Notes under the pieces: model-generated
The model's input: only the letters and a program-made list of their open reading frames with translations
Told to the model about the DNA's origin: nothing
The model's database searches: none
Position numbers and translations under genes: made by a program
Part shown: positions 7,374 through 22,460 of the stretch, one piece after another
How the letters are laid out: the number at the start of each line of letters is the position of its first letter
Numbering within the stretch: the first letter of the stretch is position 1
Assembly: GCF_009683175.1 (NCBI RefSeq)
Contig: NZ_WKKW01000001.1
Location: 186,001 to 250,000 of the forward strand
Length of the DNA stretch: 64,000 nt
Source of the DNA: Bifidobacterium asteroides
Lineage (GTDB): Bacteria > Actinomycetota > Actinomycetes > Actinomycetales > Bifidobacteriaceae
Direction: 5' to 3'

Positions 7374-8861
7374 ATGCAGCAATCGATCAACCAACCCGGT
7401 ACGCAGTCCCTGGACCCCTGGGATGCCAACAGCCGCCAGTACGACACCATCATCATCGGATCCGGCCCAGGCGGCTATGCCACGGCCCTTCGCACGGCAG
7501 AGCTGGGCGGAAGGGTGGCCCTGGTCGAGCAAGACCCTGTTGTTGGCGGTGTCTGTCTGAACCGGGGATGCATCCCCACCAAGGCCCTGCTGACCGCCAC
7601 CCAGGTTCTCGAACAGGCCGACCTCGGGGCCGCCATGGGCATCAACGTCAAGTCGGCCGATATCGACTACCGGAAGCTTCAGGACTATCAGGACCAGATG
7701 GTGGATGCCATGACCGGCGGGCTGTCGACCCTGCTGAAGCAGCGTGACATCACCGTGATGCATGGCCATGGCACCATCGTCGGCGACGGCCTGGTAGAAG
7801 TGACCGACGACGAGGGCAATCGAACCCGCCTGACCACCTGCGACACCATCCTAGCCACCGGTTCTCATGCCAGGGCCCTGGAAGAACTCCCCTTCGGCGA
7901 TCTGGTCATCGACACCGACCGGGCCCTGAGCCTCAAGCCCTTCCCCCACCGGGCCTTGATTATCGGATCAGGTGCGGTGGCCCTGGAATTCGCCACCATC
8001 TGGAATCAAGCCGGTTGCCAGGTGACGCTGATGGTCAGACGGGACCGGGTGCTCTCCCACTGGGGTCGGCGGACCGGCCAGATCATGACCCGGGAGCTGG
8101 AGCGTCAGGGAATTCAGATTATCACCCACGCCCGCTGCTCAGGTGGACACCGCCTGCCCGCAGACGGGGGAATTCAGGTCGACTACCAGCCGACCGACGA
8201 CAAGGGCCAGGCAGGATCAATCGAGACTGATATGGTCCTGGTAGCCATCGGCAGGGATCCCAATACTGACCCCAAGCACATGAAGGAGCTCGGCATCGAC
8301 CTGGACGAGCATGGCCAGGTCCTGACCGACTCCCAAGGGCGCACCAGTCGTGACAGGGTATGGGCCCTGGGAGACATCACCCCGGGTCACCATCTGGCCC
8401 ATAGGGCCTTCCAACAGGGCATCACCCTGGCCGATGCCGCCTCCGGCCTGGATCCCGAACCGGTCAACGAGGCCACCATCCCCCGCGTGGTCTTCTCCTC
8501 CCCCCAGGCCGCAGCGGTGGGCTTCAGCCGGCAGGAGGCCGAGGACGATCCATCGCTGAACCAGGTCAAGGAGACCATCTACCCCATGATGTCCAACTCG
8601 CGCATGCGCATGAGCGGCCTGCAGGGCACCCTCAGTCTGATCACCGCCTGCCAAGCCACCGATTTGGAGAAGCAGATAGTGGTCGGTCTGGAGATGGTAT
8701 CCCCCCAGGCCTCAGAAAATATTGCTGAGGCCCAGCAGCTGGTGGGCAACCAAATCCCCCTGCACCGGGCGGCCGGGCTCATCCACCCCCATCCCACCTT
8801 CTCGGAAGCCATTGGAGAGGCCCTGCTCAAGGCTGATGGCAGACCCCTGAACATGCGGTAG
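7374..8861 (+). CDS. lpdA: Dihydrolipoamide dehydrogenase-like flavoprotein
   Basis: FAD/NAD-dependent disulfide oxidoreductase (E3 family), 495 residues. It has the N-terminal FAD-binding GSGPGGYATALRTAE, the redox-active disulfide CLNRGC, an NAD-binding GSGAVALEF, the second FAD motif WALGDITPGHHLAH, and the C-terminal catalytic His/Glu stretch HPHPTFSEA. All catalytic pieces are present. I use ATG 7374, which is 8 nt after TAGCAT (7360-7365); a TTG at 7365 would overlap that hexamer. No E1 or E2 genes of a 2-oxoacid dehydrogenase are nearby, so the partner is unclear. Typical bifidobacteria lack a pyruvate dehydrogenase complex, so it may serve another lipoyl or disulfide substrate. Confidence 0.9.
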   Translation: MQQSINQPGTQSLDPWDANSRQYDTIIIGSGPGGYATALRTAELGGRVALVEQDPVVGGVCLNRGCIPTKALLTATQVLEQADLGAAMGINVKSADIDYRKLQDYQDQMVDAMTGGLSTLLKQRDITVMHGHGTIVGDGLVEVTDDEGNRTRLTTCDTILATGSHARALEELPFGDLVIDTDRALSLKPFPHRALIIGSGAVALEFATIWNQAGCQVTLMVRRDRVLSHWGRRTGQIMTRELERQGIQIITHARCSGGHRLPADGGIQVDYQPTDDKGQAGSIETDMVLVAIGRDPNTDPKHMKELGIDLDEHGQVLTDSQGRTSRDRVWALGDITPGHHLAHRAFQQGITLADAASGLDPEPVNEATIPRVVFSSPQAAAVGFSRQEAEDDPSLNQVKETIYPMMSNSRMRMSGLQGTLSLITACQATDLEKQIVVGLEMVSPQASENIAEAQQLVGNQIPLHRAAGLIHPHPTFSEAIGEALLKADGRPLNMR

Positions 8862-8909
8862 GCATGCGGTAGACTGGTCAACCAGTGAACGTTTCCAAGT
8901 GAGGATGGC

Positions 8910-9644
8910 ATGGCTACAGAGGACACCAAGGGCAAAAAAGCAAAAAAGAAGAGCAGCACGATCAGCCAGATCGTCAAGATCTACCAATTCACTTATGCAG
9001 AGGACAAGGCCCTTCCCTGGCTGCTGGCCGCAGCCATTCTGGTGCCCACACTGATAGCAGTGGTGATCTGCCTGCTGGCCCATTTTGGATGGCTGTCCTG
9101 GATCCTGACCGTGCTTCTGGGCATCATGGTCGGCCTGCTCCTGGCCACCATGACCCTGACCAGGCGCTCAGACCGTGTCGGTTACGCCAAGATGGAGGGT
9201 CGCCCGGGCGCTGCAGCCGCCGTGCTGAGCGGTATCTCCAAGGCAGGCTTCTCTTTCCCACAAGAACCCGTCTGGATAGACGCCAAGACCAAGGATGCCG
9301 TCTGGAGGGGCACCGGCCGCACCGGGGTTTACCTGATAGCCGAGGGCGACTACAACCGCGTCAATAAGGCCATGAACCGCGAGGAGGAGAAAATCCGCCG
9401 CATCACCCGCGGGTCGGCCATCCCCATCTACCGGATCAGCGTGGGCCACGGTCCAGACCAGGTCCCGCTCAACAAGCTCCAGCGCACTGTGATCAAGAAG
9501 AAGGTCAAGCTGACCGCCACCGAGCTGGAGACGCTGAACGACCGGTTGGTCACCCTGCAAAAGCGGCAGAACGCCCTGGGAATGCCCAAGGGCATCGATC
9601 CGACCAAGATACACGTCAGCCGCAAGGCCATGCGTGGGCGTTGA
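8910..9644 (+). CDS. DUF4191 membrane protein
   Basis: A 244-residue actinobacterial DUF4191 family protein of unknown function. It has a lysine-rich N-terminus, two membrane segments about 37-85, and a soluble C-terminal domain with the conserved GRTGVYLIAEG and a basic TVIKKKVKL segment. TAGACT at 8870-8875 is a likely -10, with a leader of about 28 nt carrying GAGG before the ATG. It lies directly upstream of glnA, as in many Actinobacteria, but the hairpin at 9653-9692 and a separate glnA promoter suggest separate transcription. Confidence 0.87.
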   Translation: MATEDTKGKKAKKKSSTISQIVKIYQFTYAEDKALPWLLAAAILVPTLIAVVICLLAHFGWLSWILTVLLGIMVGLLLATMTLTRRSDRVGYAKMEGRPGAAAAVLSGISKAGFSFPQEPVWIDAKTKDAVWRGTGRTGVYLIAEGDYNRVNKAMNREEEKIRRITRGSAIPIYRISVGHGPDQVPLNKLQRTVIKKKVKLTATELETLNDRLVTLQKRQNALGMPKGIDPTKIHVSRKAMRGR

Positions 9645-9652
9645 TGTTTTCC

Positions 9653-9692
9653 AAGGTCCCGGCATCTTCCACCAGGGAGGCGCCGGGACCTT
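9653..9692 (+). terminator. Hairpin after DUF4191 gene
   Basis: AAGGTCCCGGC (9653-9663) is perfectly complementary to GCCGGGACCTT (9682-9692), an 11-bp stem shortly after the stop codon. No clear T-tract follows, so termination efficiency is uncertain. Confidence 0.55.
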
Positions 9693-9738
9693 CGCATGAA
9701 ACACCCCCGTAACCTCAGTGGCGCATTGCCGAAAAAAC

Positions 9739-9761
9739 CGGTCCCCTAGACTGGGGGACCG
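9739..9761 (+). promoter_or_regulatory. glnA promoter: palindrome centred on the -10 box
   Basis: CGGTCCCC (9739-9746) and GGGGACCG (9754-9761) form a perfect 8-bp inverted repeat whose 7-bp centre is TAGACTG. The centre contains TAGACT (9747-9752), a good -10 hexamer. A possible -35 is GCATTG (9723-9728, 18-bp spacer) or TTGCCG (9726-9731, 15-bp spacer). The predicted start lies about 30 nt before the glnA GTG. A repressor bound to the palindrome would cover the -10; no known nitrogen-regulator consensus is evident to me. Confidence 0.5.
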
Positions 9762-9789
9762 TTACGGTTTCCACGAAAGGAGCAGTTCA

Positions 9790-11226
9790 GTGAGAGAACT
9801 GAAGTCAAAGGCCGATTGCGAAGCTCTGATAAACCAGGAGGGCGTGGAATATGTCTCAGTCAGGTTCACAGACCTGATCGGGGTCCAGCAGCACTTCACC
9901 GTCCCCGCCAGCGAATTCCTCAAAGACGCTTTCACGGACGGCATGGCCTTCGACGGCTCCTCCGTCCAAGGCTTCCAAGCCATCAACGAGTCCGATATGA
10001 AGCTGATTCCTGATCCTGAAACAGCCTACTTGGACCCCTTCCGCCGCCACCGCACCTTGAACGTGGCCTTCTCCATCGTGGACCCGGTGACCGACGAGCC
10101 CTACTCGCGCGACCCCCGGCAGATCGCCTCCAAGGCCGAAGCCTACCTGCGCTCCACCGGTATTGCCGACACGGCCTCCTTCGCTCCTGAGGCTGAGTTC
10201 TTCATCTTCGACAAGGTCCGCTTCGAGAACAGCATGCAACGCTCCTTCTATGAGGTTGACTCCATCGAGGCCCCTTGGAACTCGGGCGTGGATGTCGAGG
10301 AGGACGGCTCCGACAACATCGGTTTCAAGAACCGGGTCAAGAAGGGCTACTTCCCCGTACCGCCCATCGATCACTACCAGGATCTGCGCGACGACATGGT
10401 GGCCAACCTGCAGAAGGTAGGCCTGATTCTGGAGCGCTCACATCACGAGGTGGGCGGCGCCGGCCAGCAGGAGATCAACTACCGCTTCAACACCCTGCTG
10501 CACGCTGGCGACGACCTGATGAAATACAAGTACGTGGTCCACGAGACCGCCGCCCTGGCCGGCAAGGCGGCCACCTTCATGCCCAAGCCAATCGCCGGGG
10601 ACAACGGGACCGGCATGCACTGCCACCAGTCCCTCTGGAAGGATGGCAAGCCCCTCTTCTACGACGAGAACGGCTACGGTGGTCTCTCCGACATCGCCCG
10701 CTGGTATGTGGGCGGCCTAATCGAGCACGCCTCGTCCGTCCTGGCCTTCACCAACCCCTCCACCAACTCCTACAAGCGGCTGGTGCCCGGCTACGAGGCC
10801 CCGGTCAACCTGGTCTACTCGGCCAGGAACCGTTCGGCGGCCATCCGCATCCCCCTGGCCGGCACCTCTCCTGCCGCCAAGCGGATCGAGTTCCGCGCCC
10901 CCGACCCCTCCTGCAACCCCTTCCTGGCCTTCTCGGCCCAGCTGATGGCAGGACTGGACGGCATCCTCAACCACACCGAGCCCCCGGCCCCCATCGACAA
11001 GGACCTCTATGAGCTGCCCCCGGAAGAGCACGCCCAGATCAAGCAGGTGCCCGGCTCCTTGGAGGAGGCCCTGAACGCGCTGGAGGAGGATCACGACTTC
11101 CTGAGCGAGGGCGATGTCTTCACCGACGACCTGATCCAGACCTGGCTGGACCTGAAGCGCGGCGAACTGGACCAGACCCGTCTGGCCCCCACACCTCTGG
11201 AGTACGAGCTCTACTTCCACATCTGA
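9790..11226 (+). CDS. glnA: Glutamine synthetase type I
   Basis: ATP-dependent condensation of glutamate and ammonium to glutamine; a cytoplasmic dodecamer in this family. 478 residues from the GTG at 9790, chosen because AAAGGAG stands just upstream; the longer reading frame from 9718 has no ribosome-binding site. Signature stretches: [10 protein letters not shown] near the N-terminus, the ATP-site [16 protein letters not shown], and NRSAAIRIP. Tyr407 in [11 protein letters not shown] matches the adenylylation-site tyrosine of GSI-beta enzymes, so GlnE-type control is possible. The palindromic -10 at 9739-9761 hints at transcriptional control as well. Terminated at 11270-11302. Confidence 0.97.
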   Translation: MRELKSKADCEALINQEGVEYVSVRFTDLIGVQQHFTVPASEFLKDAFTDGMAFDGSSVQGFQAINESDMKLIPDPETAYLDPFRRHRTLNVAFSIVDPVTDEPYSRDPRQIASKAEAYLRSTGIADTASFAPEAEFFIFDKVRFENSMQRSFYEVDSIEAPWNSGVDVEEDGSDNIGFKNRVKKGYFPVPPIDHYQDLRDDMVANLQKVGLILERSHHEVGGAGQQEINYRFNTLLHAGDDLMKYKYVVHETAALAGKAATFMPKPIAGDNGTGMHCHQSLWKDGKPLFYDENGYGGLSDIARWYVGGLIEHASSVLAFTNPSTNSYKRLVPGYEAPVNLVYSARNRSAAIRIPLAGTSPAAKRIEFRAPDPSCNPFLAFSAQLMAGLDGILNHTEPPAPIDKDLYELPPEEHAQIKQVPGSLEEALNALEEDHDFLSEGDVFTDDLIQTWLDLKRGELDQTRLAPTPLEYELYFHI

Positions 11227-11269
11227 GTTCGCCTGATGACTGAGGTCGGCTGACCGGCCCGGTCGCATA

Positions 11270-11302
11270 AGGCCTGATCCTTCCTGCTGAGGGGTCGGGC
11301 CT
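11270..11302 (+). terminator. glnA terminator
   Basis: AGGCCTGATCC (11270-11280) pairs with GGGTCGGGCCT (11292-11302) along 11 positions, including G-T pairs, with an 11-nt loop. CTTTG follows. Confidence 0.65.
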
Positions 11303-11427
11303 CTTTGCATCATCACGACCATCGGCACCCGCCCATTGACGGCAACACGCCAGCCCCCGCATTCCGGCAGCGGTCAGGCCAGAATGAAGGGCAGGTATGA
11401 AGACTGATCCGATGGAGGTGGAGACCG

Positions 11428-12774
11428 ATGCGCTGGCTGCGTGAATTCATGGAGTTGCCCGTATATCTGCGAGCCATGCTCATCGTGGACCTCATGTGCA
11501 ACTTCGGCATCGGCCTGGTCATGCCTATCGAGCTGCTCTTCGCCACCCATTCCCTCGGTGCCACCATGAGCGAGGCCGCCCTCCTGGTGACCATCAGCTC
11601 GGTAGGGTCTCTGATCTCCAACCCCATCATCGGATGGGTCTCGGACCGTCGCTCCTCCTGGCTAGCCATGCACACGGCCATGATCTTCTCGGTCATCGGC
11701 CCCCTGATCTTCACTATGGCCCACGACTACCGGGCAGCGGTGGCGGGCGCCTTCGTCTCGGGCCTGGGGATGGGCATGCAGACCTCCTGGGCCAGCATCC
11801 TGACACAGATCTCCACCAGGGAGCAGCATCGGATTGTCTACGGTATCAACCAAGCCGAGCTCAACCTGGGCATCGGCCTTGGGGCGGCTGTAGGCGGACT
11901 GCTGGCCGCAGGTGGTCAGGACTTCCTCTACCGCATTGGTTTTGGCGGCAGGGCCCTGGGATTCGCCCTGCTCAGCCTGTCCCTGCTGGTCATCGAACGC
12001 CACTGGCAGCTGCGTCGGTTGACGGCCGAGCTCAAGGCCCAGGCGGAGCGGGAGGTCGTCCAGGAATCCGCTGGGGCCACCGGCGCCCTGCAGACTAAGC
12101 AGTCGGACAACAAAGCAAGCATGGCCATCAACGGCACCTTCGGCGGACGGACCAGCTCCCTGACCAGGGTGCTGGCATCCATGGCCCTGCTGACCCTGGG
12201 CACCTTCTTCATGGACCTGTTCGGCTACTCCCAGTTCGACGCCGGCCTGGTCACCACCCTGATCTCCGATCCGCACATCCCCCGCTGGTCCCTGTCGGTG
12301 GTGGATGTGGTCAACACCTTCTCGGTGGTCATCATGAACATCGTGCTGCTGCCCCGCCTCAAGGACGCCAACCATGTGCGAATGTTGCGCACCGTGCCGG
12401 TCTTCTGGGCTGCGGCCTGGGTGATCATCGTCCTGGGCCTGCGCCTGGATTCCACACCCGGCGCCCTGAGCGTGGCCTCCTTGGGCATCACCATCTTCGG
12501 GTTGGGCGAGGTCATGATGGGTATCTCCCAACCGGTGGTGGCCGCCGAGCTGGCCGGACCATCGTTCAGCGGACGTATGTTCGGCCTGCTCAACACAGCC
12601 GCCTCCCTGGGCTACATCGTGGGACCCATGTTCGCCTCCTACATCCTGGCCGGGCATGAGGTCATTCCCTTCCTGGCCATGTGCGCCATCGGTCTGGTCG
12701 TGCTGGCAGTCCCCTGGTTCCTGGCCATTCCCTCGCGGCAGATCACCAGCCAGAAGAGCCCGGCTGCCATCTAG
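11428..12774 (+). CDS. MFS transporter
   Basis: A 448-residue major facilitator superfamily protein with about 12 hydrophobic segments and a hydrophilic central loop (about 190-240, rich in Ala, Gln and Glu). The loop-2/3 signature region reads NPIIGWVSDRRSS (D-R-R form). GGAGG precedes the ATG by about 9 nt. It stands alone between glnA and the convergent mrp gene. The family includes drug and sugar efflux or uptake proteins; the substrate cannot be assigned. Confidence 0.85.
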   Translation: MRWLREFMELPVYLRAMLIVDLMCNFGIGLVMPIELLFATHSLGATMSEAALLVTISSVGSLISNPIIGWVSDRRSSWLAMHTAMIFSVIGPLIFTMAHDYRAAVAGAFVSGLGMGMQTSWASILTQISTREQHRIVYGINQAELNLGIGLGAAVGGLLAAGGQDFLYRIGFGGRALGFALLSLSLLVIERHWQLRRLTAELKAQAEREVVQESAGATGALQTKQSDNKASMAINGTFGGRTSSLTRVLASMALLTLGTFFMDLFGYSQFDAGLVTTLISDPHIPRWSLSVVDVVNTFSVVIMNIVLLPRLKDANHVRMLRTVPVFWAAAWVIIVLGLRLDSTPGALSVASLGITIFGLGEVMMGISQPVVAAELAGPSFSGRMFGLLNTAASLGYIVGPMFASYILAGHEVIPFLAMCAIGLVVLAVPWFLAIPSRQITSQKSPAAI

Positions 12775-12905
12775 CCTGGGACAAGGCTTGACAACGAATT
12801 AAAGACTTCGAGGTTAACTAATCCAAAGGATGGCCAAGAAGACATACCTACAGTGGCCAGTGCAGCATACTGAGTTGTCTCTTTAGTGGCAGTTCTCTTG
12901 TAAAG

Positions 12906-14102
12906 TCAGTCCTCGCCGGCGGCCCGACGGGCATCGCCAGGCTCCGAACCTACCATCAGGGTCTTGGCCAGGTCCACAAATCGTTGGGTCAGCGGCGAAT
13001 CATCCAGGGAGCCATCGGGTCTGAGTACAGCCGGACGCCCGGACTCCCCCGACTCGCGCAGGTCGGTCTGCAGGGGCAGCTGCTCCAGCAGGGGCACCTG
13101 ATACCCCAGATCCCGAGTCAGTTGGTCGGCGACCCGCTGGCCACCTCCCTGGCCAAAGATACGCAGACGCTCGCCATTGTGCTCGTACCAGGACATGTTT
13201 TCAATCACACCCTGCACCTTGGTGGGCAGCTGGAGGGCTACCAGCCCTGAACGCACGGCCACCTGCGAGGCCGATGGCTGGGGGGTGGTGACCACGATCA
13301 GCTGGCTGTTGGGCAGGGCCTGGGCCACTGACAGGGCCATGTCCCCGGTACCTGGGGCCAGATCCAGCAGGAGCACATCAGGGTCCCCCCACCAGACATC
13401 GGAAAGGAACTGTTCCAGCGAGCGCTGCAGACGCGGACCCCTCCAGAGGATGGCCCGGTCCGACCCGGCGAACATGCCGATGGAGATCAGCTTGACCCCC
13501 CAGGCGGTCACCGGCATCAACATGCCATGCAGATTGGTGGGTCGACTGTGCACGCCGAAGAGCCCAGGCAGGGAAAATCCGTAGATGTCTGCGTCGATGG
13601 CGGCAGTGTCATAGCCCAGGGCCGCCAAGGTGGCAGCCAGATTGACCGTCACCGAGGACTTGCCCACGCCCCCCTTGCCGGAGGCGATGGCGAAGATGCG
13701 GGTGCCCACGCCAGGCTTGGAGAAGGGATTGCTGCGCCGGGCCGCCTTGAGGTCGGCCACCAGGTTGTCCAGCTTCTCCCGGCTCATGGAGGAGACATCG
13801 ATATGCGGGCGCAGCCGGGCTCGCGGGTAGGAGGTCACGGTCCCGTTGATCTGGTTGGTGATGGTGGTCGACAGCGGGCATCCCTTGATGGTCAGCTCCA
13901 CCCGCACGGTCACCTCATAGTCGGCCTGGACATCCCTGGCTGGCTCGACAATGATGTCGGTGATCATGCCCAGATCGGTGATGGACCGCCCCAGTTCCGG
14001 ATCGATGACCCGGCTGAGCCGCTCATAGACCTCCCCCTTGATTCTTCGAGGCAGCTCCTCCAGATCCCGGGTCCCTTCCTTGCGATGCTCTACTTGTTCC
14101 AT
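12906..14102 (-). CDS. mrp: Mrp/NBP35-family Fe-S cluster carrier ATPase
   Basis: P-loop ATPase thought to deliver Fe-S clusters to apoproteins in the cytosol. 398 residues: an N-terminal MIP18/DUF59 domain (about 20-110, with LGMITDI and KGCPLSTTI), then a deviant Walker A GKGGVGKSSVTVNLA and the Mrp motifs DADIYGFSLP and LDLAPGTGD. The C-terminal CxxC seen in many Mrp/ApbC proteins is absent around ENMSWYEHNGERLRIFG, as I recall for other actinobacterial Mrp proteins. ATG at 14102 lies 6 nt after TATGGT (14114-14109), so it may be leaderless. Downstream and convergent is the MFS gene; the 131-bp gap between them (12775-12905) holds no gene I can see. Confidence 0.93.
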   Translation of the reverse strand: MEQVEHRKEGTRDLEELPRRIKGEVYERLSRVIDPELGRSITDLGMITDIIVEPARDVQADYEVTVRVELTIKGCPLSTTITNQINGTVTSYPRARLRPHIDVSSMSREKLDNLVADLKAARRSNPFSKPGVGTRIFAIASGKGGVGKSSVTVNLAATLAALGYDTAAIDADIYGFSLPGLFGVHSRPTNLHGMLMPVTAWGVKLISIGMFAGSDRAILWRGPRLQRSLEQFLSDVWWGDPDVLLLDLAPGTGDMALSVAQALPNSQLIVVTTPQPSASQVAVRSGLVALQLPTKVQGVIENMSWYEHNGERLRIFGQGGGQRVADQLTRDLGYQVPLLEQLPLQTDLRESGESGRPAVLRPDGSLDDSPLTQRFVDLAKTLMVGSEPGDARRAAGED

Positions 14103-14171
14103 GCCGTCACCATATCGCGCCCAGCCATATGCTGCCAGGGCGCGGCTGGTCGGATATTGCGAATGTCACAA

Positions 14172-20163
<5,992 letters not shown>

Positions 20164-20171
20164 GTCGCCGT

Positions 20172-20178
20172 TAGAATA
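20172..20178. promoter_or_regulatory. Shared bidirectional -10 element
   Basis: TAGAAT on plus (20172-20177) and TATTCT on minus (20178-20173) are the same 7 bp read in both directions. Each is exactly 9 nt from an ATG (20187 on plus, 20163 on minus). Neither gene has a Shine-Dalgarno. This reads as one near-symmetric -10 serving two leaderless, divergent transcripts. Confidence 0.6.
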
Positions 20179-20186
20179 AAACCGTG

Positions 20187-22442
20187 ATGACTCTGCCAGC
20201 CCTGCGACGCCCCACCCCGGCCAGGGGCACAACCATCCGACTGCTGGTAGCACTGATTGTTGTGCTCATCCTCGAACTGGGGGTATTCAACCTGGCTCAT
20301 TGGCAGTCGCTGGCGGGTTCCGCATCGGGCTCTTCGGCAGGGACTGCAGACAATATTGAATCCCGACCGGACCGGCTGGGACCAGGGCTGTCCCGGATGC
20401 ATGGCGGGGGATTAAAGATCACCGATCCGGCTGGCGCCTGGGTGGATGTCCCTGTCGCGGATGGACAGGCATCCTTCGCCCAGGCCTACTTTGCAGAGGA
20501 CATCGAGGGTTCATTCCTGTCGCAGATCCATGTACGTCTCGACCTACGCTTGTCCGGCGACAGGGACTGGACCCAGGGCACCCGAGGGCTGATCTGCCCC
20601 GGTCAGGCCCGCAGCCATTATCTGCGCATCAGGAGCAAACCCAGCGGAGCCCGGATCCAGGCCATGAGACTGTGGATACAGGAGCCCATCGGATCCCGGC
20701 TGGAGCTGACCGGAATGACTCCGGTCAGGGTGGTCCCCCTGGACCTCAACCCGGCGCGGATACTGATGCTGGCCTGCATGGCGGCGCTGATCCTGGGCTA
20801 CCTGCCCGGCTCGATCCTCTGGCGGATACGGCTGGATACTGGCTCGGTGGGCCAGCGCCTGGTCCTGGCCCTGATTCTGGCTCCGCTGGCAGCCTGGTCC
20901 TGCTGGAACATCCAGCACGATCTGTCCACCTTCACTCCCATGGCCTACCACCAGCCGCATGCCTATGTCTACGACTTCAACCAGTACGATCACGTGGCCC
21001 GGGCACTGCTGCATGGACGCCCCTGGCTGGATCTTGGCCAGGCACCGGGTTTGGCCCAGGCAGCAAACCCCTTCGACATAGCCACCCGCAACGCGCTGCT
21101 GGCCCAGGACCAGCAACCCATATATTGGGACTACGTCTACCGGAACGGCCACTGGTACTCCTACTTCGGTGTCCTGCCGGTGCTGCTGCTCTTCCTGCCC
21201 TACCGAGTGATAACCAGCCTGGTGCATCCGGGCGGCTATGCCCTGCCCACCAGCTCGGCCGCAGCCCTGCTGGTTGCGGCGGCCACCATCATGACCGTCC
21301 TGGCCACCATCCGCCTGCTGGCCCGCTGGTTCCCCCGGGTCAACCTGGCCGCTGTCGGCATGGCCCTTATAACCATGCTGGGAGGATCCGGCATGGTCTA
21401 CCTCTGGTGCCGCCGCAACTTCTACACGATTCCCTTCGATGCCTCCTTGCTGGCGGTCATGACGGGACTCTGGCTCTGGATGGGGGCCAGACGGGTCCAG
21501 CGACAGTCTGCGGACGCCGGCGAACATTCGGGTCGTGGATCAACACGGATGTGGACCGTGGAGGATGGGGACCGACCCTGGCATCTGTCCAGACCCCGAA
21601 TCTTTTTTGGGTCGCTGTCAGTGGCTGCCACCCTGGGCTGCCGACCCACCTTCCTGGCTGCCGGCCTGCTGGCGTTGCCTCTGTTCGCCAAGGAAATAAG
21701 GGCAGTCATCAACTCCCTTTTCACGCGCAGGAGCCATCCTGCAGACCTGCCTCGGAGGCGGGCGCTGTCCCTGCTGGTCTGTGGCCTCTTGCCGGTCCTC
21801 CTGGTGGCCGCTCCCCTGCTCTGGTACAACCGCTGGCGCTTCGGATCCCTGCTGGACTTCGGCAACCGGTATCAGATGACCGTCCTGGACCTGACCAACT
21901 ATCATCCCGGCACCCGCGGCCTGCTTCAGATCTTTGGCTACTACCTGCTGCAGCCCTTGACCGCACTGCCGGTCTTCCCCTACCTGCAATTCTCCCCCGC
22001 TCCCATGCGGGTCTGGCACTTCACCGAACCCGGCCTGGGCGGGCTTCTGGTCACCACCCCGGTACTTGTACTGGCCCTTGCTCTTCTTGCTCTGCCTCGG
22101 GTGCGAAAAGAACTGCTTCGTCGGGGATGGATGCCCGCCTCGATCATGGCTCTGGCCCTGGCAGTTCTGGTCATGGTTGCAGACTCATATCTGGGTGGAT
22201 TCTCGGTGCGCTACACCATCGATTTCGCCTGGCTGATCTGCCTGGCAGCTGTTGTGGTTATGGCCACCGCATCCTCAACATACGAAGACGGCCGCTCCGC
22301 AGCGGGAGCGGCCGTCTTGAGCCTGCTAACACTGGCCTGTCTGGCTGGGCTGGTCCTGACATTTATCAACGCCATGGTCCTGCTGGAGCACTTCGACCTC
22401 AGTCAGGCCATGAACGTAGCCGTCTGGTTTATAGCACCCTGA
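20187..22442 (+). CDS. Polytopic membrane protein, possible GT-C-type glycosyltransferase
   Basis: A 751-residue membrane protein with an N-terminal anchor, an extracellular segment of about 150 residues, then a dozen or so hydrophobic helices. A loop after the anchor domain reads YDFNQYDHVARALLHGRPWL, resembling the region that follows the first helices in GT-C polyprenyl-sugar glycosyltransferase-like proteins. A basic hydrophilic insert (about 440-480) sits mid-protein. No classic DxD motif is certain, so the transferase role is a suggestion only. ATG 20187 is preferred, GTG 20184 is possible; both follow the TAGAAT -10 without a ribosome-binding site. A 14-bp perfect hairpin lies inside its 3' end (22285-22318). 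Confidence 0.7.
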   Translation: MTLPALRRPTPARGTTIRLLVALIVVLILELGVFNLAHWQSLAGSASGSSAGTADNIESRPDRLGPGLSRMHGGGLKITDPAGAWVDVPVADGQASFAQAYFAEDIEGSFLSQIHVRLDLRLSGDRDWTQGTRGLICPGQARSHYLRIRSKPSGARIQAMRLWIQEPIGSRLELTGMTPVRVVPLDLNPARILMLACMAALILGYLPGSILWRIRLDTGSVGQRLVLALILAPLAAWSCWNIQHDLSTFTPMAYHQPHAYVYDFNQYDHVARALLHGRPWLDLGQAPGLAQAANPFDIATRNALLAQDQQPIYWDYVYRNGHWYSYFGVLPVLLLFLPYRVITSLVHPGGYALPTSSAAALLVAAATIMTVLATIRLLARWFPRVNLAAVGMALITMLGGSGMVYLWCRRNFYTIPFDASLLAVMTGLWLWMGARRVQRQSADAGEHSGRGSTRMWTVEDGDRPWHLSRPRIFFGSLSVAATLGCRPTFLAAGLLALPLFAKEIRAVINSLFTRRSHPADLPRRRALSLLVCGLLPVLLVAAPLLWYNRWRFGSLLDFGNRYQMTVLDLTNYHPGTRGLLQIFGYYLLQPLTALPVFPYLQFSPAPMRVWHFTEPGLGGLLVTTPVLVLALALLALPRVRKELLRRGWMPASIMALALAVLVMVADSYLGGFSVRYTIDFAWLICLAAVVVMATASSTYEDGRSAAGAAVLSLLTLACLAGLVLTFINAMVLLEHFDLSQAMNVAVWFIAP
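22285..22318. repeat. Perfect inverted repeat inside a coding region (terminator-like)
   Basis: AAGACGGCCGCTCC (22285-22298), a 6-nt loop and its exact complement (22305-22318). It lies about 125 nt before the end of the plus-strand membrane gene and about 145 nt beyond the stop of the convergent GH3 gene. The gap between those two stops is only 18 nt and holds no terminator, so this hairpin may end the GH3 transcript. Confidence 0.6.
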
Positions 22443-22460
22443 GCCCAGCCGACAGTGATG

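Noticed and set aside
8852-8872. Direct repeat CATGCGGTAG twice at the lpdA stop codon
   Set aside because: Only 10 bp, two copies; probably a chance slippage duplication, although the second copy supplies the start of the TAGACT -10 for the next gene.
12775-12905. Possible promoter TTGACA followed by TTAACT between the MFS gene and mrp
   Set aside because: The spacer is 20 bp and both neighbouring genes converge here, so there is nothing for it to drive.
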